DNA from: Fimenecus sp964540535
GTDB lineage: Bacteria > Bacillota > Clostridia > Oscillospirales > Acutalibacteraceae
Reading direction: 5' to 3'
Assembly: GCA_964540535.1 (NCBI GenBank)
Contig: CAZIMO010000001.1
Location: forward strand, 1 to 64,000
DNA: 64,000 nt
Numbering within the stretch: position 1 is the first letter of the stretch; each line of letters begins with the position of its first letter. The position numbers and the translations under genes were made by a program. The notes beneath the pieces are model-generated. The model worked only from the letters and a program-made list of their open reading frames with translations, had not been told where the DNA came from and made no database searches. This document shows positions 24,589-34,783 of the stretch, piece by piece.

Positions 24589-27500
24589 TCAATCTCCTAA
24601 CTCGCTGTCTTCTTCCTCATATTTTCCGTACATTTGAAGATATTTTTGCCATGCCGTTCTATCCTTTGGCACAGATGAATACTTGTTGAATCTTATTCGT
24701 AAACCAACAGCGTTAACATAAGGGTCGGCATTCGTGTGAAAATAGCAATCACGAATGCCATCAAAATAATTAAAACCAAATGCTTGCTTAAAATCGTAGA
24801 CATCGTATTCATAAATATCTACAATTCTACAATGTGCCCTCATAGCTTCTCTTCTTGTTTTTTTGCCTATGGCTTCTGCATCACACTTCGCTCTAAATAA
24901 CAATGGGGCTTTACTCCATTTTATATCTTCCCGTGCAGCCATATAGCCTAAAACATGATCCTTAATTTCATTAGCTATACATTCATCTGAAAATAAAAGA
25001 TGCCGTTTAAACTCTTGACAAGTTAATGCATCAAGAATTAGTGCCATTGCCATAGAAGTCATACTTTCATCAAGCTCCATGCACACTTTTACTGTTTTGT
25101 AAAACTCTTCATATTGGTCGGAAGTTAGTGCTTCAAACGCAGCTGGTCGATTGTCTTTCTTTTCCTCTTCAAACCAAATTTGAGCGCTAACAAGTTTATC
25201 TTTTTTTCTTACCGTAAAATATGACAATGAAAATTTATCTGCTGTTTTATCATAACAATATGGTTCCAAAATAGACAATATTATTAGCATTGAAGCCGCC
25301 GATACTGCGATTTCTTCTGCATTTTTACCCTCATAATCCACTCTATTCACTGGATTATTATTGCAATAAGCAAAGAGGTTAGCGTTATGTGTTTCACCTT
25401 GAGTCGCGAGGAGGATATTTGTATCGTCGCAGTTGAGGAAGCGACCCCATTCGGGATTGTAATATCTGCTTTGAAGATAATAAAGTCCTGTTGTGAAATC
25501 GTAATTGTATCCGCGATAAGTCAGCGGACAAAGAGCAGTGAATATTACTGCTTCTTCCTCTGTGAAATCTTCACTCAAGCTGTATTCTATGTTTCCCCAC
25601 GGGTCATAGCTGTACTCCATTACCGCATTGCCGTCGCTGTCAACAACTGCTATTGCGTCACCTTGCAGATTGCGGACAAAGGCAAACGAAGCTTCGCCGA
25701 ATATAAATCCCTGCGTAGTATCATTGTCATCATAGATTATCTTTGACGGGAACGGTCCGATAGGAGCTTCTACATATTTATTACCGATTGTTCCCCTCGC
25801 TATCATTGTGATATACTGCGTTGTTATTTTGCCGTCTTCCCATACATAATCGACATAATATGTCAGTTTGCCTTCTTCATCATACTGCATTTTTCTTGTA
25901 CGGATTCCGTTGGCATCATAATCAAACTGTGTTTTACTGCCGTCTGCTTCCGTAATTTGTATCAACTGCTTGCCCGACCACTTAAATGTCTTGCCGTTGT
26001 ACGATATGGGGTTGCCTGCGTTATCATATGCGATTTTTTGACCGTTATATGATGTCAGCAAATCATTCCATATAAGGCTGTCATATTTTGATACAACTTC
26101 CTGCTGAACTGTACCCAATGTATCGGAAAGTGTATATTCGTAGATTTTTTCTGATACTCGGTTTCCACCCTTATCGTACTGATATACATAAGTTCTTGAC
26201 CTGATATTATCATCAACACGGGTCATCTGATTTGCTTCATCATATGTATATCTGTACCGCAATGTTTTTGTACCGTCGGCATTAACTCTGTATTCGTGCG
26301 TAATATTACCGTTATCATCGTATTCATATGACAGGAAGTAATCTTTTATGATATTCTCTTCGGACATATCTGCACCGTAGGATACATAGTTTCTGACAGT
26401 ATCAACCTGACCCGAAGCATATTCACCGTATTTCTTATAAGTATAGTCAGTTACTACAGACGTAAAATCTGAATTTTCGGTATTTTTCAAATTATGAAGC
26501 TGAACAGCTTTTTGCTGTATTCTGCTGAATTTATCGGTAGTTTTCAGTAAATTCATCCGCGAATACTTGTCGCTAATCTGTGTATTTGCAGTGGTATAGC
26601 CTGTAATCGGGTTAGTTGTATTTTCTAACTTTTTAGTCGTATAAGTACAGTAATTACCATCATACTCAACTAAATCGCCGTCAGAATTATAGCCCGAATA
26701 ATGCATCAATTCGCCATTCATATAAACTTCTGTTGAGATTTCATTATAGAATGTTACAGTTGATGTTAAGTTATCAATAATATATATTACATTACCGCGG
26801 GTATCATATCCGTAATTAAAACGATAAGTTTCGCCGCCGTCGTAACTGATTTTGATTACACGGTCATAATCGTCATATACATAATGAACTGTGCCGCCGT
26901 TTCCGTATGTTACGCTTTCAAGACGGTTTCGGTTTGCACCTGTGCCGTATGAATAATCAGCAGAAGTTATACCTGTAAGAGTATTCGCTAAATCAGTATA
27001 AACTTTATCAACATTGCCCCACTGATCATAATCAATATAATAAGCATAATCATTATGACTAATACGAACTACACGGTCATTGAGATATGAATAGTTTGTA
27101 GTCATAGCGTCAGACGTATACTTAATTAACGTTCCCTCTTTGGCAAGATTTGAAACAGGAGTTGAAACCTGTGTTAATGCGCCCATAGCGTTATAAGTAT
27201 ATTTTGTTATATTTCCGCGCGCATCGGTAACGGAATTAAGCACACCGTTGTTTTCATTATAATTATATAATATTGTTTTACCGTTTTCATCAGTAGAGCT
27301 TGCCATATAATTACCGTTTGCGCTAAACGAACGGGCAGTAAACATTGAGATATATTCTGACACATCTTTACCTGCTATTTTGATTGAAAGAAGATTTCCG
27401 TATTCATCATATTTAATATCGAACATCTTCATACAAGAATCACATTCGCAGATATTTTCGTTTGTACAAGTGCAGTCGCATTCAAGATTTGTGCAATCGG

Positions 27501-30500
27501 AGCATTTACAACCGTTACACTCGGCACAATCGCAAACCTCTTCGCTTATGCATTGACATGGACAGCCATAGCCATATTCGCAATTTTCACCGCAAGCACA
27601 CAAATCGGCAGTTACGGCTGATTCAAATTCAACAAAGGAGTTTTCATCGTCACTTTCTGTTTCTTCTGCCATTTCAGTTTCTGCATAACCTGTTTCTAAT
27701 GTAAGGAAAGGCATTGCCGCACTGACTGACGATGGATATTTTATATACTCAAAAGATATAGTGAATTCGTTTGTATCACCTTTAAGTATAATATAATCTT
27801 CTACAAATTGCCAGTCATTTATAAAATCTTTTGCAGATTTCTTTATTGTTTCTGTTTTTAATACCTGTTCTTCATTTTCTGTTGCAACATAAGAATAGGT
27901 TAATGAAAATCCGGCAAATCTGTCACCGCTGAAATCAGTAATATCCGGTTGAAGCTGTGCCAACATTCTGTTTGCATCATTTGAAACAATGTTTGCCTTA
28001 AGCCAACCGCCAAAAGTTACTATATCCCCTTCTTTTCCGTTCAATTCAACGGTCTGTGAAAGAGAATAATTTGCATTAGTTGAAGATTCAAAACTAACCG
28101 TATTGCTTTGCAATGTATTTATATTGTCTGTTGATACTATATAATTTACGGAGCTTGTCCAATCATTTAATGAATTTTCAGAAATATCTGTAAATGCTCC
28201 GTTATTAAGTTGATTATATGAACCAAATCCACTGCCTTTTTCAAGCTGAACACTATCAACATAAAATTCACCATATGAGTTTACAAATCCGACACCCACT
28301 ACAATTGACTGTGCGTTTTCAGGTACATCAACTGAAACACTATACCTGTTGAAATCTGTTGTAACCGCCGCAATTGTACAGTAATCAACAACAACAAAAC
28401 CGCCGTCAGCATCTAATGCACCGCATAAAATACTGATTTTTTCATCACCGGAATACTCATTAACAGCTTTTATATAAGCAGAGAATGTGTAAATACCTGT
28501 TTCAGTTGCAGGTATTGTCTGATAAATATAATTATCAGTTGATGTATCAGCACTAAACTTTAATGATTTCTTGCCGGAATGCGAATAATCTTTAGAAACC
28601 GTCAAAGAACCCGATTTTCCGTTAGTCCAATTATCAAGACCGCTTTCAAAGCTTTGATTTATAAGCAGATTTTTGCTCATTGTTCTAAATGAACCGAGTG
28701 AACTATCCGCATAGTTTCCTTTTTCGTCTGTAACAAGAGCTGTTTTACCGTATCTGTCGAACTGCTTAGTTTCAACTGTTCCGTTAAGGTCACTGAATAT
28801 TACTTGCTTGGGTCCGTCAGGCGTAATTGTTATTGTATTGCCGTCAAGATAGCCTTTAAGTGTACCTGTATCTTTTGCAAATTCAGAAATTGCACGAACT
28901 CTGTTAAAATCATCATATGTATATGTAAGCTTATATAACTCAAGATTAGTGATAGAGCTTATTCTATTCTCTGCGTCATACTCATACTGTGCTGTTTGGA
29001 AATCAGGGAATATAACTTTTGTAAGATTTCCGTTATTATATACATATTCAATTTCTAAATCCATAACAGCGGTACTGCCCGCATATATATCCGATCCATC
29101 AGGTGTCAAAGTTTGTATTTTGGTTAACAAACCGCTATCACCGTTATATGTAAAATCATATTTTCTGCCTACACCGTCAGTAATATAATCGATAGCATAA
29201 ATATTTGTATTAGATGTAAGGTCACTTACATAAGCAATATCGATTGACTGTGACGGGTAGCTTTCTTTATAAATCTTTATGAGTCTTCCGTTTGAGTCAA
29301 ACTCTTCAATTTCACCGTTAGAATTTTTGATTTTAATATTTTCTACACTGAAATTGTCAGCCGAATCATAAATTACAGAATAACCGCTGTCGCCTAAAGC
29401 ATCTGCTTTTTCTTCAACTATCAGAGTTGTACCATCATCTTGTTTTTCTTCAATAAAATTGATGACCGTGCCGTTTTCTGTAAAATAACTTAATGTCAGC
29501 ACTGCATCTGATGCAAGTTCATTTATAAATATTCCTCGGTTATAATTTGTTGTCCAATTATTTCCGTATACCTGTGGAATATTTCTCGCTCTTCCGTCTT
29601 CTAATTCATACAATGCAGAAAATTTCTCAACCATTTCGTTAAAGGCAGAATTATATACAAACGAGATACTTACAGGCATAATATTACCGCTTATTGCAAT
29701 ATCATCACGAATAACCGTTAACTTTTGAGTGAAATCGTTTATATATGATGTGCCGGCTCTACCAATGTCTTGTGTATGGTAGTCAAATCTATCATCATAT
29801 CCGCTTGTTTCAACATATTCAATAAATAAAGCAGTATCGGTAAACAGACCCATTCCCGGCAGAGTATTATCATAACCTAAAATTGCGATACCGTTATTGA
29901 CTTTTTCTCCGGAAATCCAATCATAAAGGATGTCTGTAATATTAAAATGAATTAGCTCTACATTTTTAACATCAAGGCTGCCGGTGTAATAGTCAATAAC
30001 AGTTGAATTAATTTGAGGTTTAGTCTTATATGTTACTGTTTCAGAATCGAATGAAGATGCGATTTCATATGCCGCAACATTAATTGCTGCACCTGCAAGA
30101 ACCAACTGTGCATCAACAGGAGTTATACCCTCGGTCAGTAAACCAATTTTCTCAAGGTTGAATTTTACATATGTTTCATATGTTCCGCCTGTATTTTGCA
30201 ATTCATCTGCATCATCATAATATAAACCGTTTGAACTTACAGTCATTATTTCAGTATAAAAATTATCATCAGGATTTTCAAACGACACACTTACGTCTTC
30301 AAGCCAACTTGAATCATAAACGCCGATTATAGGATCAATGATTATCGGAAAAGCCCTATTACTATCATTAAGCCAATCCAAATCAGGCGAATAAGTTAAA
30401 ACATATTCGCCATTACCGTTATTGGTTAATTCAACATAGATATTATATGATATTACCTCTGATTCATCTTTCATAAACGATGCAGGAATGTAAAAAACTA

Positions 30501-31257
30501 TTTTCCCGTCAGCATTTATAAATGATACGGAGTTATCATCTTCTACAATGCCCGTTAATCCTTCAGCAGAAAGATTAAATGAATATTGCTCTTTAATCGC
30601 AGAACTTTGGTTAATAATAATATTCTCTTTAATTTTATTAGAAGAAATATTGTATTCAACATCAGTTCCGGAAATTATATTTTCATACAATAAATAATCA
30701 CTTTGAGTTTTTAGTTGTTCTTTTATTATTTTGCTGTATTCATTTGTATCAACATCATTAATATTTTCTGTTATTTTTACTTGAGATGCTTCAATATTTT
30801 GAAGTGCAAATGATAAAGAGTATTCGTCACTTTTAATTGCTATTTCTGTATCCTGTGTAAGAACTTCAGGAAAGACAATATCAAACATACTGTTCATATT
30901 TTTAAAGACACGCTTTCCGTTTTCAACTGAACTTACTAAAGTGTTGTCAATATCGGTCCATTTACCGCCCTGCATAAAATGCAACGGTTCAGAAGAAACC
31001 ATAGCTGCATACGAACCGTCATTTTTCTTATATACTTTTGTAAATTCATCTCTTTTTTCTTTAACCTCATAAAGAATTTCAGACGAAAAACCGTCATCAT
31101 CTGCAAAAGTAATTATATTTTCTCTCGGCATATTTTTAATATTTATTACATGAGTATAAGCATCAGCAATTATTTGCATTGGCGCGATTTGCAACACCAT
31201 TAAAACTGTAAGAAATACCGATAACACTTTTAACGACATTTTAAATCTTTTTTCCAT
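24589..31257 (-). CDS. Secreted RHS/YD-repeat protein with unfamiliar C-terminal tip (polymorphic toxin-like)
   Basis: 2,222 residues. Residues 1-32 form a signal peptide (LKVLSVFLTVLMVLQIAPMQ). About 300-470 match the DNRLRE domain found in clostridial RHS proteins. YD repeats start near 640 (DYITDGVGRKYDFTYNGDSG, YEYDAENRISSITNLELYKL). Carbohydrate-binding-like modules lie at about 865-1010 and 1015-1180. A Cys-rich patch spans about 1218-1278. More YD repeats run 1280-1900, and the RHS-core closing motif (YDFTTGLYYLQSRYYNPEWG, FAYCNNNPVNRVDYEG) ends near 1975. The last 250 residues are a variable tip of unknown type with several His/Cys/Asp positions (CYFHTNADPYVNAVGLRIRF). Followed by two anchored genes. 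Strong promoter upstream. Confidence 0.88.
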   Translation of the reverse strand: MEKRFKMSLKVLSVFLTVLMVLQIAPMQIIADAYTHVINIKNMPRENIITFADDDGFSSEILYEVKEKRDEFTKVYKKNDGSYAAMVSSEPLHFMQGGKWTDIDNTLVSSVENGKRVFKNMNSMFDIVFPEVLTQDTEIAIKSDEYSLSFALQNIEASQVKITENINDVDTNEYSKIIKEQLKTQSDYLLYENIISGTDVEYNISSNKIKENIIINQSSAIKEQYSFNLSAEGLTGIVEDDNSVSFINADGKIVFYIPASFMKDESEVISYNIYVELTNNGNGEYVLTYSPDLDWLNDSNRAFPIIIDPIIGVYDSSWLEDVSVSFENPDDNFYTEIMTVSSNGLYYDDADELQNTGGTYETYVKFNLEKIGLLTEGITPVDAQLVLAGAAINVAAYEIASSFDSETVTYKTKPQINSTVIDYYTGSLDVKNVELIHFNITDILYDWISGEKVNNGIAILGYDNTLPGMGLFTDTALFIEYVETSGYDDRFDYHTQDIGRAGTSYINDFTQKLTVIRDDIAISGNIMPVSISFVYNSAFNEMVEKFSALYELEDGRARNIPQVYGNNWTTNYNRGIFINELASDAVLTLSYFTENGTVINFIEEKQDDGTTLIVEEKADALGDSGYSVIYDSADNFSVENIKIKNSNGEIEEFDSNGRLIKIYKESYPSQSIDIAYVSDLTSNTNIYAIDYITDGVGRKYDFTYNGDSGLLTKIQTLTPDGSDIYAGSTAVMDLEIEYVYNNGNLTKVIFPDFQTAQYEYDAENRISSITNLELYKLTYTYDDFNRVRAISEFAKDTGTLKGYLDGNTITITPDGPKQVIFSDLNGTVETKQFDRYGKTALVTDEKGNYADSSLGSFRTMSKNLLINQSFESGLDNWTNGKSGSLTVSKDYSHSGKKSLKFSADTSTDNYIYQTIPATETGIYTFSAYIKAVNEYSGDEKISILCGALDADGGFVVVDYCTIAAVTTDFNRYSVSVDVPENAQSIVVGVGFVNSYGEFYVDSVQLEKGSGFGSYNQLNNGAFTDISENSLNDWTSSVNYIVSTDNINTLQSNTVSFESSTNANYSLSQTVELNGKEGDIVTFGGWLKANIVSNDANRMLAQLQPDITDFSGDRFAGFSLTYSYVATENEEQVLKTETIKKSAKDFINDWQFVEDYIILKGDTNEFTISFEYIKYPSSVSAAMPFLTLETGYAETEMAEETESDDENSFVEFESAVTADLCACGENCEYGYGCPCQCISEEVCDCAECNGCKCSDCTNLECDCTCTNENICECDSCMKMFDIKYDEYGNLLSIKIAGKDVSEYISMFTARSFSANGNYMASSTDENGKTILYNYNENNGVLNSVTDARGNITKYTYNAMGALTQVSTPVSNLAKEGTLIKYTSDAMTTNYSYLNDRVVRISHNDYAYYIDYDQWGNVDKVYTDLANTLTGITSADYSYGTGANRNRLESVTYGNGGTVHYVYDDYDRVIKISYDGGETYRFNYGYDTRGNVIYIIDNLTSTVTFYNEISTEVYMNGELMHYSGYNSDGDLVEYDGNYCTYTTKKLENTTNPITGYTTANTQISDKYSRMNLLKTTDKFSRIQQKAVQLHNLKNTENSDFTSVVTDYTYKKYGEYASGQVDTVRNYVSYGADMSEENIIKDYFLSYEYDDNGNITHEYRVNADGTKTLRYRYTYDEANQMTRVDDNIRSRTYVYQYDKGGNRVSEKIYEYTLSDTLGTVQQEVVSKYDSLIWNDLLTSYNGQKIAYDNAGNPISYNGKTFKWSGKQLIQITEADGSKTQFDYDANGIRTRKMQYDEEGKLTYYVDYVWEDGKITTQYITMIARGTIGNKYVEAPIGPFPSKIIYDDNDTTQGFIFGEASFAFVRNLQGDAIAVVDSDGNAVMEYSYDPWGNIEYSLSEDFTEEEAVIFTALCPLTYRGYNYDFTTGLYYLQSRYYNPEWGRFLNCDDTNILLATQGETHNANLFAYCNNNPVNRVDYEGKNAEEIAVSAASMLIILSILEPYCYDKTADKFSLSYFTVRKKDKLVSAQIWFEEEKKDNRPAAFEALTSDQYEEFYKTVKVCMELDESMTSMAMALILDALTCQEFKRHLLFSDECIANEIKDHVLGYMAAREDIKWSKAPLLFRAKCDAEAIGKKTRREAMRAHCRIVDIYEYDVYDFKQAFGFNYFDGIRDCYFHTNADPYVNAVGLRIRFNKYSSVPKDRTAWQKYLQMYGKYEEEDSELGD
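25773..25832 (-). repeat. Exact 60-nt duplication, copy 2 (within RHS gene)
   Basis: Same 60 nt as 23061-23120. It encodes residues about 1808-1828 (TTQYITMIARGTIGNKY), a stretch that looks inserted into the usual WEDGK...IYDDN passage of RHS cores. Confidence 0.9.
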
Positions 31258-31298
31258 AAATGAAGCTCCTCATTTTTTTGATACTATACCTTAATTTA

Positions 31299-31326
31299 AT
31301 TATACAGATTAGGCAATATATGTCAA
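31299..31326 (-). promoter_or_regulatory. Promoter of RHS gene
   Basis: Minus strand TTGACA (31321-31326) and TATAAT (31299-31304), both perfect hexamers with a 16-nt spacer, about 30 nt before the GAGGAG ribosome site. Such a near-ideal promoter implies substantial expression unless a repressor acts. Confidence 0.75.
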
Positions 31327-31490
31327 TCAATTTGTAAAAAAAACTAAATAAACTGACAAAAAAATACATTTTTTAGGAAAATTGACTATATTTAAAAATG
31401 CACAATAAAATTATTTTGGAATACAGTGTTTTGGGTTTTCGCTTTAAATATTTTGACAATATTGTGGCATAAATATATTGAGGTGTAATT

Positions 31491-31841
31491 ATGAGCGGCA
31501 TAAAGAAATTTTTGGCAGGGCTGTGTATCGGTGCGGTGAATGTAACATTAGGCGCAGGCGGCGGAATGCTGACTGTTCCGTTATATAAAAAGATGGGAAT
31601 GAGCCAAAAGGAATCGCAAATAAATGCAGTTGCCACAATTTTGCCCATTACAATTATAAGCGCTGTAATTTATCTTATTAACGGCAGTGTTGCTGTTTCG
31701 GACACTTATATTTATCTTATTCCGGGACTTGCAGGAAGTGTACTCGGCACATTTGTTATCAAGAAGACCTCGAATAAAATTCTGACAGTTATTTTTGCAT
31801 TATTTATGATTTGGGCAGGAGTGAGGTTATTTTTTAAATGA
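31491..31841 (+). CDS. TauE/SafE-family half-transporter (first half)
   Basis: 116 residues with four helices, corresponding to the N-terminal half of a TSUP (TauE/SafE) anion exporter. The glycine motif VNVTLGAGGGMLTVPLY matches the GxxGxGGGxL repeat signature. GAGGTG precedes the ATG. The stop overlaps the ATG of the next gene (ATGA), which encodes the second half. Full-length family members carry both halves in one chain of about 250 residues; here they are split. Substrates of the family include sulfonates, sulfite and other small anions; none can be assigned. Confidence 0.85.
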   Translation: MSGIKKFLAGLCIGAVNVTLGAGGGMLTVPLYKKMGMSQKESQINAVATILPITIISAVIYLINGSVAVSDTYIYLIPGLAGSVLGTFVIKKTSNKILTVIFALFMIWAGVRLFFK

Positions 31842-32203
31842 ATATAATTATTTCGATTGCCGCAGGCTTTTTATCGGGTTTAATAGGTGCAATGGGGTTT
31901 GGCGGCGGCGGAGTTTTAATAATTTATCTTGCGGTTTTTATGGATATGCCTCAATTACAGGCTCAAGGCATAAACCTTGTTTTCTTTATCCCCTGTGCGG
32001 TTCTTGCCGCAATTATTTATTCAGTAAAAAAACAAATTGACTATAAAGCTATTTTGCCCGTCATTCTCGGCGGAATTTGCGGTGCGATACCCTCAAGCTT
32101 TATATTGAAAAATATGCCCACAGACTATCTCGCAAAGATTTTTGCTGTATTTTTGATTTTTATGGGCGTTACTTCTATTTTCAGATTGAAGAAAAAAGAA
32201 TAA
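31838..32203 (+). CDS. TauE/SafE-family half-transporter (second half)
   Basis: 121 residues with four helices and the matching signature LSGLIGAMGFGGGGVLIIYL. It overlaps the first half by 4 bp, so the two are translationally coupled and probably assemble into one pseudo-symmetric transporter. There is no frameshift-type fusion product: each half has its own start and stop and a complete set of helices, so it is a natural split and not a broken gene. Confidence 0.85.
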   Translation: MNIIISIAAGFLSGLIGAMGFGGGGVLIIYLAVFMDMPQLQAQGINLVFFIPCAVLAAIIYSVKKQIDYKAILPVILGGICGAIPSSFILKNMPTDYLAKIFAVFLIFMGVTSIFRLKKKE

Positions 32204-32246
32204 TATGGTAAACTTATCTCATCAGTGTAATAGGTGGGATATTTTT

Positions 32247-34754
32247 ATGAAAACATTGAAAAAGACTTTATTTGGCATTGGAATTGCCGCTGTGTCATTA
32301 ATAATTATTGCAGGTATTGCCTTTATGATTATCAAGGTTCCGACTTTGACAATCGACTTTTCACAGCAATCAGAGCTTACAGGAAGAGCGGCAGGATTTC
32401 TTTACGGTTTAGCGGAAGATAATATTCCGACAGAAGAAATTGCAGAAAGCTTAGGCATAAACACCCTTGCAACCAAGCCTGCCGGCGGACTTCAGCATCC
32501 TATCGGTGATGTCAGTCAGGTTTATAAAACATTTACAAATGCAGGCGGTGAATATCTTTTAATTTATACACAGGATATGTACGATACCTGGTATTATCAG
32601 CTTGACACCCTTGAGCAGTATAACGAAAGAGTAAAACAGACTGTGACCGAAATGGAAAATTCAGAATACAGTGACAAGCTTGTATACTGCATTTACAATG
32701 AAATGGACAACGGTGAATGGTTTGGAAATCATTGGGAAGAAGCTAACAGATACAAATTCTATGATGCGTGGCTTTCTACATATAATGCGGTTAAAGAAAT
32801 CAACCCGAATGCTAAAATTGCGGGTCCCGGTCATTGCGGATATAATTTTGATTGGAACAAGGAATTTTTAAAATACTGCAAAGAAAACAGCTGTATGCCC
32901 GATATGTTCATATGGCACGAGCTTAACGGAGAGTATTCAATTTATTGGATGGCATACAGATTTGAAGAATTCTACAATACCTGCGATGAGCTTGAAATTG
33001 AGCATTTGCCCATTTGTATTTCTGAATACGGCCTTATGCAAACCAACGGTATTCCGGGTGAATCTGTAAAATGGATTTCCCGTCTTGAAGCTGACGATAT
33101 TTACGGTTGTGTGGCATATTGGCGCCTTGCAAACAATCTTGCTGAAGCCGTTGCCGACGATGTAACTCCCAACTCAAATTATTGGGTTTACAAGTTCTAT
33201 GCCGATATGAAGGGCAAAGAGCTTGAAGTCAGCGAATGGGATATGCTTCACAGCAATATCGGTAATTGGCTTAAAGGTAAATATCCCCTTTTTAATAAAG
33301 GATTTATAGGTATGGCTTCATTTGACGAAGCTGAAAACAAATTTTATATTCTTGCAGGCGGAAGCGCTGAAAAGAGCAAAATCAAAATCGAAAATATTGA
33401 CGAAAAGAATTTTAAAAACGGTGACAAGGTAACCGTAAAGGTTAATTATGTTGATTTTAAAGGTCTTGGCGGCGCGGTATATTCTCCCGAAGAATGTATG
33501 ACAGAAGTTGTAAAGGTTTCAGGAAATGCAATTAAATTCACGCTCCCCTGCGAGGCTGAAAGTCAAGCATATTTTATTGAGATTACTCCTTACGGTAACG
33601 AAGAAGAAATCAAAAATAATAACCGCACAGTTCGTTATGAGGCAGAAAACGCAGAATTCACAGGCAACGCTTGGGTACCCGAATGGATTTCTTACGCAAG
33701 CTCAAAGGGCTTGGTAGTTAAAGGTCTTGACAGGAACAGCGCAATTGAATTTACCGTTAACGCTAACAAATCGGGATATTATTCTGTTGATTTCGTTTAT
33801 GCAAACGGTGCAGTAGAGGCAGGAAGAATTACCGCTGATGTTGAAATAAGTATAAACAGCGAAAAGCAAGATATTAAATTACCATCATCAATTAAAGACG
33901 AATATATGGAGTGCCGCACTCTTGTATTACAGCTTGAAAAAGGTAAAAATACAATTAAATTGCAGACAAAAAACGATGCGGTAATAACGCTTGATTTCAT
34001 TGATATTGAATTTTACGGCGAATCTTTGGATAGCAACGATAATGAAAGAAATATTTACTTCTCGCCTTTGCAGTCAAGAAATGCAACTACTGATAAAAAC
34101 TCATATTCTGTTATTGTTCCAAACGACTGCTATTATAATTTAACTCTTTCTGAATATGATGATTTAGCTTCGGTAACGTTAAACGGAATAACAATTAACG
34201 AGCCTATCATATCAAAAGGTAATTTATCAATATTCCTGCACCGCGGATATAATAAAGTAACATTTTCAAATGACGCTGAAATAATCGGCTTAACAAAAAT
34301 AGCAGAGGAACAGGACAAAGCAGTAATCACGCCAACTGATATGTCTATTCACAACGGAGCAACTCTTGAAGATGATAAAAACACTGCAAGCGGTAAACGA
34401 ATAGGTTGGATTTCATCTGAAAACGGCGGCTACGCAATATTTAATGTCAATGCCCCAAAAGCAGGATATTATAACTTCACAATTGAATATGCAAACAATG
34501 ATGAAGGAGGTTTCCACGCTTATAATGTTGATCTTATTGAGCGTTACATTAAATTCACAGTAAACGGCGAAAACAGAGGAATTTATTTCTTCCGTAATAC
34601 TTACAGTTGGGAAACATATAAGACTAAAACAGTTGTACTGTATCTTGAAGCAGGCAACAATGAAATTAAACTTTCAAATGACGGCTCATATTCGTTTAAC
34701 AATCAAGTTACTTATGCACCCAATATCGGCGATATTAGAGTAAACGAGTTCTGA
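32247..34754 (+). CDS. Cell-surface clan GH-A glycoside hydrolase with two CBM6/35-like modules
   Basis: 835 residues from the ATG at 32247, with AGGTGGG at 8-nt spacing; an upstream in-frame ATG at 32205 lacks a ribosome site. Residues 5-33 form a signal anchor. The catalytic domain spans about 50-350, with probable acid/base in YCIYNEMDNGEW and probable nucleophile in ICISEYGLM, a clan GH-A arrangement reminiscent of GH39; the exact family is uncertain. A linker beta domain follows, then carbohydrate-binding-like modules at about 465-600 (VRYEAENAEFTG) and 700-835 (GWISSENGGYAIFNVNAPKAGYYNF). It acts outside the cell, probably on a plant or host glycan. Its terminator ends the TauE-GH unit. 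Confidence 0.8.
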   Translation: MKTLKKTLFGIGIAAVSLIIIAGIAFMIIKVPTLTIDFSQQSELTGRAAGFLYGLAEDNIPTEEIAESLGINTLATKPAGGLQHPIGDVSQVYKTFTNAGGEYLLIYTQDMYDTWYYQLDTLEQYNERVKQTVTEMENSEYSDKLVYCIYNEMDNGEWFGNHWEEANRYKFYDAWLSTYNAVKEINPNAKIAGPGHCGYNFDWNKEFLKYCKENSCMPDMFIWHELNGEYSIYWMAYRFEEFYNTCDELEIEHLPICISEYGLMQTNGIPGESVKWISRLEADDIYGCVAYWRLANNLAEAVADDVTPNSNYWVYKFYADMKGKELEVSEWDMLHSNIGNWLKGKYPLFNKGFIGMASFDEAENKFYILAGGSAEKSKIKIENIDEKNFKNGDKVTVKVNYVDFKGLGGAVYSPEECMTEVVKVSGNAIKFTLPCEAESQAYFIEITPYGNEEEIKNNNRTVRYEAENAEFTGNAWVPEWISYASSKGLVVKGLDRNSAIEFTVNANKSGYYSVDFVYANGAVEAGRITADVEISINSEKQDIKLPSSIKDEYMECRTLVLQLEKGKNTIKLQTKNDAVITLDFIDIEFYGESLDSNDNERNIYFSPLQSRNATTDKNSYSVIVPNDCYYNLTLSEYDDLASVTLNGITINEPIISKGNLSIFLHRGYNKVTFSNDAEIIGLTKIAEEQDKAVITPTDMSIHNGATLEDDKNTASGKRIGWISSENGGYAIFNVNAPKAGYYNFTIEYANNDEGGFHAYNVDLIERYIKFTVNGENRGIYFFRNTYSWETYKTKTVVLYLEAGNNEIKLSNDGSYSFNNQVTYAPNIGDIRVNEF

Positions 34755-34783
34755 AATATATAGGAAAATAATGTTAATTTATT

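Noticed and set aside
31442..31490. TTGACA near 31454 as promoter of the split TauE genes
   Set aside because: The matching -10 would overlap the ribosome-binding site, leaving no room for a transcript start.
32205..32246. Upstream ATG for the GH-A hydrolase
   Set aside because: No ribosome-binding sequence; the ATG at 32247 has AGGTGGG and puts the signal anchor at the N-terminus.
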